Source: Methanoculleus sp.
GTDB taxonomy: Archaea; Halobacteriota; Methanomicrobia; Methanomicrobiales; Methanoculleaceae
Assembly: GCF_030019085.1 (NCBI RefSeq)
Contig: NZ_JASEFJ010000002.1
Coordinates: forward strand, 62,001-126,000
Direction of reading: 5' to 3'
DNA length: 64,000 bases
Part shown: piece after piece, positions 1 to 8,459 of the stretch
How positions within the stretch are numbered: the first letter of the stretch is position 1
Layout: each line of letters opens with the position of its first letter
Notes under the pieces: generated by a model
Seen by the model: the letters and a program-made list of their open reading frames with translations, nothing else
Database searches by the model: none
What the model was told of the DNA's origin: nothing
Program-made: the position numbers and the translations under genes

Positions 1-297
1 AAACTCGTAACTGACCTTCGAGTTCACGATCGCCATATCAGCGCCGATCAGCGCGACAACCGGCCCTTCCAAGACGTCGACAGCGATCACCCCCTCGTGG
101 TGGACAGGACAGTTATGCCTGGTGTTCGGACGGACAGCAGCGATCCGGTACTTCTTTTGTGGCTGAAGGTTGTGGCAGATCTTGCGCACCTTGCAGCCCT
201 CACACTCGGAAGATAAAATGCCTTCGTAGACAAAGTCGAGTCCCGGTTTTGCGAGTGTTACCCCGATCAGGGTTACCTTTGCCTTCTCCTCTGTCAT
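1..297 (-). CDS. UPF0179 family protein (3' end cut off by window edge)
   Basis: The reading frame opens at an ATG at 297 and runs off the left edge, so only about 99 N-terminal residues are seen. The start MTEEKAKVTLIGVTLAKPG, the phrase LSSECEGCKVRKICHNLQP and a later NCPVHHEG give a set of conserved cysteines and histidines typical of the archaeal UPF0179 family, whose function is unknown; the cysteines suggest metal binding. A GGAGTGA ribosome binding site lies about 9 bases upstream, inside the last codons of egsA, so the two genes are probably co-transcribed. Family assignment is from memory of the sequence pattern. Confidence 0.8.
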   Translation of the reverse strand, partial: MTEEKAKVTLIGVTLAKPGLDFVYEGILSSECEGCKVRKICHNLQPQKKYRIAAVRPNTRHNCPVHHEGVIAVDVLEGPVVALIGADMAIVNSKVSYEF

Positions 298-304
298 CCC
301 ACTC

Positions 305-1387
305 TCACTCCTGATAGAGCATCTTCACCAGGTCCCGCGCAGCCTCGCGCGTCAACCCCATATCCAGTATCGTAAACCGTTCCGGCCGGATCGTTCGTGC
401 CGCAAGGAGAGCCTCGACGGCAGTCTCATCGTCGACCCCGATCTCCGCAGGGGTTGTCGGAGCGCCGATCTTTCGCAGCGAGTCGCGAATCCCTCTCCAG
501 TCCCCACCGTGGAGGTACATTGTGATGATCGCACCAATACCACATTTCTCGCCATGGAGTCCTTTTCCCGGTGCGAGACGCTCCAGAGCGTGTGAGAACT
601 TGTGCTCTCCGCCGCTTGCCGGTCTGGACGAACCTGCGATGCTCATGGCGACGCCGGAGGATACCAGGGCTTTCGTCACGATCCAGGCGCTCTCCTCGGT
701 GTTCGGCTTGATGAGGTCTGCGTTCTTAAAGAGGATCTCGGCGGTCATCCTGGAGAGTGTCAGGGCATACTCTGATATGGTCTCGCCCCGGAGGCGGTGG
801 GAGAGTTCCCAGTCGAGGATCGCGGTATAGTTTGCTATGATATCCGCACACCCCGATGCGAGCAACCGGTGTGGTGCCGATGCGATGACGGCGGTGTCGG
901 CCACCACAGCGATGGGAGGTTCAGCGGCGAGCGAGACGTTACCCTCCGCGGTAGGAACCGATGCCCTTGACGAGGCTATCCCGTCATGCGACGCAGCGGT
1001 CGGGACGCTGATAAAGTGGCGGTCGGTGTTGTAGGATGCGATCTTTGCGGTGTCGATGATCCTTCCTCCACCGACACCGATTACGAATGCGACCTCTGCC
1101 GCCGCAGCCTCGGCCTTTCTTATCGTCTCGAGAGGTTCACCATCTATAGCGGTGAACGTCCTGACGTCATATGAAGCTGAAAGAAGAGACTCAACCCGCC
1201 TTCCGGCAACATCCCGCGTCCGGCCCCCCGATACGATGAGCACAGAGTCGCCGAGGGCAAGGTCTTCGCATACGGCCGGGATCTGCTCGATGACGCCATG
1301 ACCGATGATGACATCACGCGGGAGCTGCATCCATTTGGACTTGTCGAAGACCTTTGTTCTGAGTAGGTTTATGCGGTCTGCGCTCAT
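305..1387 (-). CDS. egsA: sn-glycerol-1-phosphate dehydrogenase [NAD(P)+]
   Basis: Reduces dihydroxyacetone phosphate to sn-glycerol-1-phosphate, the backbone of archaeal membrane lipids; cytosolic, zinc dependent. The 360-residue protein is full length. Visible are the nucleotide-binding segment VIGVGGGRIIDTAK (about residue 102), SVPTAASHDGIASSRAS (about 127), the metal-ligand region SGCADIIANY and the two histidine motifs GGEHKFSHALE and LHGEKCGIGA. It precedes the UPF0179 gene by 7 bases. Upstream it faces the DUF63 gene with only 11 bases between the start codons, so its TATA element (likely the AT-rich run at 1421-1427) must sit inside the DUF63 coding sequence. Confidence 0.96.
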   Translation of the reverse strand: MSADRINLLRTKVFDKSKWMQLPRDVIIGHGVIEQIPAVCEDLALGDSVLIVSGGRTRDVAGRRVESLLSASYDVRTFTAIDGEPLETIRKAEAAAAEVAFVIGVGGGRIIDTAKIASYNTDRHFISVPTAASHDGIASSRASVPTAEGNVSLAAEPPIAVVADTAVIASAPHRLLASGCADIIANYTAILDWELSHRLRGETISEYALTLSRMTAEILFKNADLIKPNTEESAWIVTKALVSSGVAMSIAGSSRPASGGEHKFSHALERLAPGKGLHGEKCGIGAIITMYLHGGDWRGIRDSLRKIGAPTTPAEIGVDDETAVEALLAARTIRPERFTILDMGLTREAARDLVKMLYQE

Positions 1388-1398
1388 TTAGATCAACA

Positions 1399-2244
1399 AT
1401 GATTAGGGAGTTCCTCTACAAATATTACATTGATCCAATCCGTTATGGTGAAGCGTATACACTTGTCGATACGCTGACCTACGCCCTGATACTCGTTTTA
1501 GCGGTCTATCTTCTCTATCGGGGGCTCCGCCGCTACGGGATTGCTGTTGATGAAGAACTGGTGCTTGCGACCCTGCCCTACGTTGTCTTTGGGGGTCTCC
1601 TGAGGGTTGTTGAGGATACCGGGATGATCACTTCCGATCTCCGGTTTCTCCTGATCACGCCATTGATCTTCTTTGTAGTCGCTCTGATCGCAGGTATTTC
1701 TCTCTTTGGAGGGAAGATCGCGGAGAATGCCGGTCTTACCAGACGTTACAGCCGCGTCTATGCTGGTGTCGGGATCGTCGGGTGCCTCCTATCAGGCGCA
1801 ACGCTTCTCTGGTTTGGTCTCACCGAGACCACGATCGCGCTCGGCGTCCTCGCCGCCATCCTGGCCGTTGCAGCGGTCACCTCGGTTGCCCTCTGGGCGT
1901 TCCTGGCATACGTGCTGAAGTGGAGTTATGTCTCAAACATCCTCTACAAACTCCTGATCTTCGGGCATATGCTGGATGCGAGCGCAACAAGTTACGGGAT
2001 AGACCTCCATCCAATCCATTACGTCGAGCAGCACATTGTTGGTGGGGCGCTTATCGATGCGACCGGCACCGCGTTTTCGATGTTCCTCCTGAAGATCGCG
2101 GTGATCATACCTGCCGTGTATGTCCTGGAACTCTACCGGCGTGAGGGAGATCCCGGCCTATGGCACCTCATACTGCTTGCAATGATCGTCGTCGGGATGG
2201 CGCCGGGGATACGTGATCTCACACGGATGGTGCTTTATGTCTGA
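1399..2244 (+). CDS. DUF63 family integral membrane protein
   Basis: A 281-residue protein made almost wholly of hydrophobic segments (about seven to eight predicted membrane spans). The start MIREFLYKYYIDPIRYGEAY and the motifs PYVVFGGLLRVVEDTG and DASATSYGID match my memory of the archaeal DUF63 family. Function is unknown. It overlaps the next gene by 8 bases, which suggests translational coupling to the SpoIIM-like protein. Divergent from egsA with an 11-base gap, so any promoter lies within the egsA coding sequence; a GTTTATG element near 1366-1372 could serve. Confidence 0.85.
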   Translation: MIREFLYKYYIDPIRYGEAYTLVDTLTYALILVLAVYLLYRGLRRYGIAVDEELVLATLPYVVFGGLLRVVEDTGMITSDLRFLLITPLIFFVVALIAGISLFGGKIAENAGLTRRYSRVYAGVGIVGCLLSGATLLWFGLTETTIALGVLAAILAVAAVTSVALWAFLAYVLKWSYVSNILYKLLIFGHMLDASATSYGIDLHPIHYVEQHIVGGALIDATGTAFSMFLLKIAVIIPAVYVLELYRREGDPGLWHLILLAMIVVGMAPGIRDLTRMVLYV

Positions 2245-2803
2245 GAACAGTCTTACACGTGGAACAATCTTTGCTACAGTCTTCTTTGTTGTATCGATTC
2301 TCATCGGCGTGGGTATCGTCATCCTTAACCCGGGGTTCGGGGAGGAGGTCATGTCACTATTCAATGACCAGGTGGTAGGCCAGATCCTCTCTGATTCCCA
2401 GGCAATCCTGGCGTTCAAGATCTTCTTGAACAACCTGACTACCTGCGTCCTCCTATTCCTGGGGGGCGCATCCCTTGGCCTGGTCACGATGCTGATCCTC
2501 TCGGTCAACGGACTGTTGATAGGTGTGGTGACCGAGCTTGTGCGAGCTCAGCAGGGGGCACTCTACATAGTGGCAGCTTTAGTCCCCCATGGCGTCTTCG
2601 AGATCCCTGCTGTCCTGATATCGGGGGGACTCGGCTTTCTTCTTGCACGTGCGATCATCTCAGAGTGGCACGGTCTTGGGGATGCCGCTGCAGAAGCCCG
2701 CTCGCTTGCCCGCATCTTTCTCCGGGTTGTCTTCCCGCTCCTTTTAGTCGCTGCGGTTGTAGAGGCATTTATTACGCCAGCAATCCTAATTATGATAGCT
2801 TAA
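2237..2803 (+). CDS. SpoIIM/DUF95-like integral membrane protein
   Basis: A 188-residue membrane protein with about five hydrophobic segments. The central GGASLGLVTMLILSVNGLLI and the following PHGVFEIPAVLISGG are hallmarks of the stage II sporulation protein M / DUF95 superfamily, which is widespread in non-sporulating archaea and has no settled function there. An in-frame codon eight codons further upstream is possible, but the ATG at 2237 overlaps the DUF63 stop in the usual coupled way (ATGTCTGA). Co-transcription with DUF63 suggests a shared membrane role; that is inference. Confidence 0.85.
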   Translation: MSENSLTRGTIFATVFFVVSILIGVGIVILNPGFGEEVMSLFNDQVVGQILSDSQAILAFKIFLNNLTTCVLLFLGGASLGLVTMLILSVNGLLIGVVTELVRAQQGALYIVAALVPHGVFEIPAVLISGGLGFLLARAIISEWHGLGDAAAEARSLARIFLRVVFPLLLVAAVVEAFITPAILIMIA

Positions 2804-2840
2804 TACTGGCAGATCAAGAGTTCTTTGAGGTAGGAGACGG

Positions 2841-4274
2841 ATGGACGAAGAGACAGGTGCACTTCCCAGGAAGGATGATTTTTCCCGCTGGTACAACGAG
2901 ATACTCTGGCGAGCCGAGATCATGGATGTCCGTTACCCGGTCAAGGGGCTGTATGTCTGGTACCCCTATGGGTTCGGCATAAGACAGCGTGCTTACACGA
3001 TTCTCCGGGAGATCATGGACCGTGACCATGCTGAGACGATGTTCCCCCTCCTCATCCCGAAGACCGAGTTCATGAAAGAGGCCGAGCATATAAAGGGGTT
3101 TGAGGACGAGGTCTACTGGGTCACCCATGGCGGCAGGACCGAACTCGACGTTCCGCTCGCCCTCCGACCCACGAGTGAGACTGCCATCTACCCGATGTAC
3201 TCACTCTGGATCCGGTCACACACCGATCTGCCCTTAAAACTTTACCAGATCGTCAATACGTTCCGCTACGAGACAAAACACACCCGTCCGCTCATCCGTC
3301 TCCGGGAGATCACATCGTTCAAGGAGGCACACACCGTCCACGCGACAAGGGAAGAGGCAGCTGAGCAGGTCGAAACCGCGCTTCGCCTCTACTGCGAGTT
3401 CTACGAACGGTTGCGGGTGCCTGTGATAGTCTCCCGCCGTCCGGCATGGGACAAGTTCCCGGGCGCCGACTACACCATCGCCCTCGATACCATCATGCCC
3501 GATGGCAAGACGCTCCAGATCGGGACGGTTCATATGCTCGGCGACCACTTCTCCCGCACCTACGAGATCACCTACGAGGACGTTAACGGGGAACAGCAGT
3601 ATGCCTATCAGACCTGCTATGGCATCTCAGAACGGTCTATTGCAGCCGTAATCAGCGTCCACGGCGACGACAAAGGGCTGGTGCTGCCGCCGGAGGTGGC
3701 TCCGATTGGGATAGTAATTGTACCGATCATCGTCGGAAAGAGGGGCGATGAGGTTATATCGGCGGCCAGGGCGCTTGAAGCGGAACTCAGGGGTGCCGGT
3801 TACACCGCGAAGGTGGATGACCGGGATATGCGGCCCGGGGCGAAGTACTATCACTGGGAGATGCGCGGAGTCCCGTTGCGGATTGAGGTCGGGCCCAGGG
3901 ACATCGATGCAAACACCGTTGTTGCCGTCACCCGCACCGGCAGGAGGACCACACTCGATCGGAGGGGTGTTGTTGAAGGGATCCATTCGATCCTCGCACA
4001 GTTTGGTGAGGAGATCTCAGACGCTGTGCGGCAGGCAATGGCCGATCGGATCACCGTTGCAGCGAATCTTGAGGAGACCGCTGAAGCGGTGAAGACCGGG
4101 GTTGCGGTGGTTCACTGGTGCGGCTCGCAGGAGTGTGCAGAAAAGATTGAGGCGGTGGTGGATGCAAGCATCATCGGGTCAGAGATCCGCTCAGACCTGA
4201 TCCCCGTCTCGAATGGGCCATGTATCGCCTGTGGTGGCAACGGCACGTCAACTCTGGTTGCCCGGACCTACTGA
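2841..4274 (+). CDS. proS: Prolyl-tRNA synthetase, archaeal/eukaryotic type
   Basis: Charges tRNA-Pro; class II synthetase of 477 residues. Visible are class II motif 2 ([24 protein letters not shown], written here only as the region near residue 140), [17 protein letters not shown] before it, and the anticodon-binding segment [11 protein letters not shown]. The C-terminal domain ends with cysteine pairs (CGSQEC, CIACGG) and a terminal Tyr, as in the archaeal form without an editing insertion. The ribosome binding site GGAG lies 4 bases before the ATG. Its stop codon abuts the end of the convergent zinc-ribbon gene with no spacer. Confidence 0.97.
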   Translation: MDEETGALPRKDDFSRWYNEILWRAEIMDVRYPVKGLYVWYPYGFGIRQRAYTILREIMDRDHAETMFPLLIPKTEFMKEAEHIKGFEDEVYWVTHGGRTELDVPLALRPTSETAIYPMYSLWIRSHTDLPLKLYQIVNTFRYETKHTRPLIRLREITSFKEAHTVHATREEAAEQVETALRLYCEFYERLRVPVIVSRRPAWDKFPGADYTIALDTIMPDGKTLQIGTVHMLGDHFSRTYEITYEDVNGEQQYAYQTCYGISERSIAAVISVHGDDKGLVLPPEVAPIGIVIVPIIVGKRGDEVISAARALEAELRGAGYTAKVDDRDMRPGAKYYHWEMRGVPLRIEVGPRDIDANTVVAVTRTGRRTTLDRRGVVEGIHSILAQFGEEISDAVRQAMADRITVAANLEETAEAVKTGVAVVHWCGSQECAEKIEAVVDASIIGSEIRSDLIPVSNGPCIACGGNGTSTLVARTY

Positions 4275-4730
4275 TCAGCAGGAGGGGCAGATATGGTACC
4301 TTTTATAGTCGGGAGATGCAAGGTCTCCCGCGATAACCGCTTTTCCTCCCCGGAGGAATATTCTCCCGCACTTTTCACATCTCTTCGGGAGGAGTCGTTC
4401 CAGGCGTCGCATTGGTACTTCCAGACTGAACTGCATCTTCTCCGCTTCCAGGGGGTTGCACTGGCAGACCTCCTCGTAGCGGGCGAGGATCCGCATGACA
4501 TGTAGGGGGGTTGCCCCCTCGCCGCAGAACCGCTTGAAGACATAATATTGGAAGATCATCCAGCCGAGATCGGAGCGCTCTATAGTCTCCTCGTATTCAC
4601 CGCATGTTCCATCTTCATCATCGAGGGAATACCCACAGAGGGGACAGCGCCCACCCACAAGTTCGTCCAGGAATACCTCTTCATGGCAGCTTGGACAGGT
4701 GGTGTGGGGGGTATGCATTCTGGAAGTCAT
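4275..4730 (-). CDS. Zinc-ribbon protein of unknown function
   Basis: A 151-residue protein with two clear cysteine ribbons at the N-terminus (TCPSCHEE near residue 12, RCPLCGYSL near 33) and two at the C-terminus (RCEKCGRIF, and a terminal CPSC). The middle is a helical, moderately charged segment containing YYVFKRFCGEG. No enzyme motif is seen. The pattern suggests a nucleic-acid or protein-binding zinc protein of methanogens; I do not recognise a named family. It ends exactly where the convergent proS ends. Confidence 0.75.
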   Translation of the reverse strand: MTSRMHTPHTTCPSCHEEVFLDELVGGRCPLCGYSLDDEDGTCGEYEETIERSDLGWMIFQYYVFKRFCGEGATPLHVMRILARYEEVCQCNPLEAEKMQFSLEVPMRRLERLLPKRCEKCGRIFLRGGKAVIAGDLASPDYKRYHICPSC

Positions 4731-4920
4731 GATTGAACTGGCCTCATTTCTTTTGCTCTTCCAAATACGGCTTTCGGAAGCGTTCCACGCAGTATGCGCG
4801 GTCTATACATTTTTTTGAGGTTCACTACGTATTGCGTTTGGTGGGTTCTTATACGTGTCGAATGGGATACACGGACTTAACCTGCCAGGAAGGGTGGCGG
4901 TATCGCGGTTTGTCTCCGTC

Positions 4921-5481
4921 TCAGAATAGAAGATGGTCGAGCAGGATCCGCAGACCGATACCGATAAGGATCACACCGCCGAAGATCCCGGCGTTTCGCC
5001 CGCCAATCCGGCCAATCGACCTCCCGAGAACCACTCCGACAGCAGAGAATGCGAATGTCACGATCCCGATTATGACCGCAGGCCAGAGGATAGGGATACC
5101 CAGTACGGCGAACGAGACACCGACAGCAAGAGCATCGATGCTTGTCGCGACGGCAAGCAGGAGAAGGGTGGTTGCATTTCCGTTTGCAAACCGCACGCTC
5201 TTGCCTCCATCCAGCACTGCCTCAAGGATCATCTTTCCACCGATCAGCACAAGCAGCAGGAACGCAATCCAGGGGCCGTAGAATCCGACTAACTCTGCGA
5301 CAGCCGTTCCGCCAAGCCAGCCGAGCACCGGCATCCCGGCCTGGAACCCGCCGAAGAGAGTGCCGGCGATGATGGGCCATCGGTTTCCTCTTTCCTGCAT
5401 ACCGGTCCCACCGCTGATCGAGACGGCAAACGCGTCCATAGCAAGCCCAATGGCGATGAGGATGGTTGTGGCCGCGTCCAT
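4921..5481 (-). CDS. mntP: Manganese efflux pump MntP
   Basis: Exports Mn(II) across the cytoplasmic membrane. The 186-residue protein has six hydrophobic segments in two repeats, each repeat carrying the conserved acidic motif ([14 protein letters not shown] near residue 12 and [13 protein letters not shown] near 110). Length is normal for the family. The upstream side holds a perfect 7-5-7 inverted repeat at 5493-5511 that may be a metal-regulator operator. It is divergent from the agmatine deiminase fusion gene. No clear Shine-Dalgarno sequence precedes the ATG, so a short leader is possible. Confidence 0.93.
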   Translation of the reverse strand: MDAATTILIAIGLAMDAFAVSISGGTGMQERGNRWPIIAGTLFGGFQAGMPVLGWLGGTAVAELVGFYGPWIAFLLLVLIGGKMILEAVLDGGKSVRFANGNATTLLLLAVATSIDALAVGVSFAVLGIPILWPAVIIGIVTFAFSAVGVVLGRSIGRIGGRNAGIFGGVILIGIGLRILLDHLLF

Positions 5482-5492
5482 TATCTATAGAG

Positions 5493-5511
5493 ATCCGGTG
5501 GGATACCGGAT
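5493..5511. promoter_or_regulatory. Palindrome in the mntP / agmatine deiminase intergenic region
   Basis: ATCCGGT-GGGAT-ACCGGAT is a perfect inverted repeat with 7-base arms and a 5-base spacer, starting 12 bases upstream of the mntP start codon. Its position over the probable mntP transcription start fits an operator. The regulator is unknown; a DtxR/MntR-type factor would be natural for an Mn exporter, but this is inference. Confidence 0.45.
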
Positions 5512-5534
5512 AAAACGCTCTGCTACGGCGATTG

Positions 5535-5543
5535 TTATAATAC
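5535..5543 (+). promoter_or_regulatory. Putative TATA box of the amidase/agmatine deiminase fusion gene
   Basis: TTATAATAC lies about 40 bases before the ATG at 5579, which leaves room for a short leader carrying the GAGGAG ribosome binding site at 5564-5569. Confidence 0.45.
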
Positions 5544-5578
5544 GCTGGAGCGTCCTACGGTATGAGGAGATGATAGCG

Positions 5579-7516
5579 ATGAGCAAGCAAACGATCGGCC
5601 TCATCCAGACCGCGGTAAGCGACGACCCCGATCACAACCTCAAGCACGCCCTGGACATGGCAGGGTTGGCAATCTCGAAAGGGGCGCGGATCATCAGTCT
5701 GCCTGAGCTCTACCGGGCCCCTTACTTCCTTCAGTATGAGGATACGGATGCCTCGGCCTACGCTGAGACGATCCCCGGACAATCGACAGAGGCGTTCTCG
5801 GCGCTGGCCAGGGAGCATGGTGCGGTGATAATTCTGCCGATCTACGAGCGGGCCGCGTCCGGTGAATATTATAACTCCGCAGTGGTGATCGATGCTGATG
5901 GTCGGGTGCTCTTCCCTGCATACAGGAAGGTACACCTCCATAATGACCCCCCCATCTACGATAAAAGATACGTCCGCGCGGGCGACCGCTACCGGCTATA
6001 TGACACCCGCTGTGGTCGGATTGCCGTGCTTATCTCCAATGATCAGTGGTTCCCCGAGGCTGCAAGGGCGGTTGCGCTGCGGGGCGCGGAGTTGATCTTC
6101 TATCCGTCCGCAATCGGCCGGGCTGTCGCTGATGAGCCGTTTAAGGGCGATTGGCGTGAGGCGTGGGAGATCGTCCAGCGCAGCCATGCGATTGCAAACG
6201 GCATTCACATCGCTACCGTAAACCGGGTGGGCGAGGAAGGGGGTATCCGTTTCTTCGGGAGTTCGTTCATCGCTGATGCGTTCGGAAATATCATTGCCCG
6301 TGCGAGCGATGCTGATGAAGAGGTTCTCGTCGCAGAGGTTGACCTCTCTATGAATGAGGTTGCCCGGGAAAGGTGGAACTTCTTCCGAGACCGGAGGCCG
6401 GAGACCTACAGGGCGCTCATCCGGAGATTCCCGCCGGATAAGACACCCCACGCATTGGGTTACCGGATGCCTGCAGAGTGGGAACCGCACGACGCAGTGT
6501 GGCTCGCCTGGCCTTACGATCGGGAGATGTTCCCCGACCTTGCCGCCGTGGAATGGAGTTATGTTGAGATCATAGCGGCTCTACGCAGGTCGGAGACCGT
6601 CAACCTCCTTGTCACCGGCGAGCAGATGCGTACCCGTGTTGAGGCAATGCTCCATGAGGATGGCGTCGATGCGTCCGGGGTTCGGTTCCAAATACTCGAT
6701 TATGCCGATGTCTGGTTCCGGGATTATGGGCCGACCTTTGTGGTCAACCGCAGGACAGAGAGCCTTGCGATGGTGCACTGGAACTTTAACGCCTGGGGAG
6801 AGAAGTACCCGGCGCTCGTGAAGGATTCGCAGATCCCGCTCATCATGAACCGTGATCTGAACCTCCCTGTGTTCACCCCCGGTATCGTGCTCGAAGGCGG
6901 TTCGGTCGAGGTTAACGGTGCCGGGACGGCGATCGTGACGGAGTCGTGCCTCCTGAATCCCAACAGGAACCCACGGGGCACACGGGAGGATATCGAGGCT
7001 TATCTGGAGGCATACCTCGGTGTCGGTCATGTCATCTGGCTGAAACAGGGGATCGCCGGCGACGAAACAGATGGTCATGTCGATAACATTGCGCGGTTCG
7101 TGAACCCGACAACCGTTCTCTGCGTCATTGAAGAAGATAGGGATGACGAGAATTACGCGCCGCTGAAGGAGAACTACGAGATCCTCCGATCCTCAACCGA
7201 TCAGGACGGCAAACCTTTAACGGTCATCCCCCTCCCGACACCGGGGAGGGTCGGCGGTGAAGTGCGATTGGCTGCAAGTTACGCGAACTTCTACATAGGA
7301 AACACCGTTGTGCTGGTGCCGACCTTCAAGCACCCCAATGACGTGACGGCCCTTACACGGATCCGACAGGCTTTCCCTGGCAGGAAGGTTATCGGGATCG
7401 ACTGCACCGCACTGGTCGAGGGGTTAGGGGGGATCCACTGTATCACCCTGCAGCAACCGTCGGTTTCGGCTGGAGTCACAGGTCATAGGGTAGAAAAATC
7501 CGCCAGAAAGAATTAA
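5579..7516 (+). CDS. Fused N-carbamoylputrescine amidase-like domain and agmatine deiminase
   Basis: A 645-residue two-domain protein. Residues 1 to about 290 are a nitrilase-superfamily domain closest to N-carbamoylputrescine amidase (AguB): Glu43 in SLPELY, Lys117 in YRKVHLHNDP, and ISNDQWFPEAARA where AguB has ICWDQWFPE. The catalytic Cys is therefore Ser153 (codon TCC at 6035-6037), followed by Asn154. Residues from about 300 are a complete agmatine deiminase (AguA): WFRDYGPTF, EGGSVEVNG, GDETDGHVDN and the nucleophile Cys621 in GGIHCIT. Together the domains would take agmatine to N-carbamoylputrescine and then putrescine, but the second step is doubtful without the Cys. Start chosen at the ATG after GAGGAG; an upstream extension has no family match. 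Confidence 0.92.
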   Translation: MSKQTIGLIQTAVSDDPDHNLKHALDMAGLAISKGARIISLPELYRAPYFLQYEDTDASAYAETIPGQSTEAFSALAREHGAVIILPIYERAASGEYYNSAVVIDADGRVLFPAYRKVHLHNDPPIYDKRYVRAGDRYRLYDTRCGRIAVLISNDQWFPEAARAVALRGAELIFYPSAIGRAVADEPFKGDWREAWEIVQRSHAIANGIHIATVNRVGEEGGIRFFGSSFIADAFGNIIARASDADEEVLVAEVDLSMNEVARERWNFFRDRRPETYRALIRRFPPDKTPHALGYRMPAEWEPHDAVWLAWPYDREMFPDLAAVEWSYVEIIAALRRSETVNLLVTGEQMRTRVEAMLHEDGVDASGVRFQILDYADVWFRDYGPTFVVNRRTESLAMVHWNFNAWGEKYPALVKDSQIPLIMNRDLNLPVFTPGIVLEGGSVEVNGAGTAIVTESCLLNPNRNPRGTREDIEAYLEAYLGVGHVIWLKQGIAGDETDGHVDNIARFVNPTTVLCVIEEDRDDENYAPLKENYEILRSSTDQDGKPLTVIPLPTPGRVGGEVRLAASYANFYIGNTVVLVPTFKHPNDVTALTRIRQAFPGRKVIGIDCTALVEGLGGIHCITLQQPSVSAGVTGHRVEKSARKN

Positions 7517-7586
7517 GTGTCCCGGAAAATTTGTTTTGAGGGCTGTTTGCCAAAAAACCGTGCGGGGGTGTAAAAATTATTTCATC

Positions 7587-8459
7587 TCACCTCCAGTCCT
7601 CGACCAACCTCCGGACGCGGTTGCGCCGCTCTTCGAGCCCTGCCCGTGGCACTCCGAAACTCTCTTCATAGACGGGGCGTTCAACCGAGTAGAAAGTCCC
7701 GAGCGCGATAGGTGCATCCCGGTCGTAATCCCATTCCCTGATCTTTTGAATAGCGCTCTCAAACCGGGCTGTATTGAGATCACCGTCCTGGATCTCGTAG
7801 ACCCGGGCGTCGTAGTAGTCGGTCAGGTTGGAGTATGTTGCACATATCTGGAGGACTTCGACAAAGGAAAATCCGCGGTGCATTATTGCCTCTTTGAAGA
7901 TCTCTTTGAGGTGCCGGGTCTTCCGGGTGTAACCCCGTGCGATGTAGGTGGCCCCCGCGGCGAGCATCACCTCGAGCGGGTTAATGGGGTGTTCCACCAC
8001 CCCTCTTGGGGTCGAACGCCCCCGGAACCCGGTGGGCGACGTCGGGGTGTACTGTCCGGTCGTCAGGCCGTAGACCCGGTTGTCGTGAACGATCACTGTG
8101 ATATCAGTGTTCCGCTTCGCCGCAAAGATTAGATGGTCCAGTCCCTCGGCGTAGATGTCACCGTCGCCTACGTGACAGATTACCCGGAGATCAGGGTTTG
8201 CCAGGCGTATCCCGGTGGCCGCCGGAACAGAACGGCCATGTATAGTGTAGAGGCTGTTGACGTTCAGGTAATCCATTAGTTTCCCGTGGCACCCGATGCC
8301 GCCAAGGAGGACGAACCTCTCGATGGGTACCCCCTCCTCCTCCGAGATCTCTGCTATGGCCGATCTCATCATGTGCTGGATCGAGAAGTTACCGCAGCCA
8401 GGACACCAGGTGTTCTGCGCCGGCGTTATAAGTCCAGCGGCAGATCGATCGGGGGTCAT
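7587..8459 (-). CDS. korB: 2-oxoacid:ferredoxin oxidoreductase, beta subunit (TPP-binding)
   Basis: Thiamine-pyrophosphate subunit of an enzyme that oxidatively decarboxylates a 2-oxoacid (2-oxoglutarate-like) to the acyl-CoA with ferredoxin as acceptor; in methanogens it usually runs toward biosynthesis. The 290 residues show NTWCPGCGNFSI near residue 16 (iron-sulfur/TPP region), GGIGCHGKL, and the TPP motif GDGDIYAEGLDHLIFAAKRN. The start codon overlaps the korA stop (ATGA), so the pair is translationally coupled. A short T run on this strand at 7572-7576 may end transcription. Substrate is inferred from family, not visible. Confidence 0.93.
   Translation of the reverse strand: MTPDRSAAGLITPAQNTWCPGCGNFSIQHMMRSAIAEISEEEGVPIERFVLLGGIGCHGKLMDYLNVNSLYTIHGRSVPAATGIRLANPDLRVICHVGDGDIYAEGLDHLIFAAKRNTDITVIVHDNRVYGLTTGQYTPTSPTGFRGRSTPRGVVEHPINPLEVMLAAGATYIARGYTRKTRHLKEIFKEAIMHRGFSFVEVLQICATYSNLTDYYDARVYEIQDGDLNTARFESAIQKIREWDYDRDAPIALGTFYSVERPVYEESFGVPRAGLEERRNRVRRLVEDWR

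Noticed and set aside
5360-5578. N-terminal extension of the amidase/deiminase fusion
   Set aside because: The extra residues are low-complexity, lie over the mntP start and palindrome, and the ATG at 5579 follows a GAGGAG site and matches the nitrilase family start.
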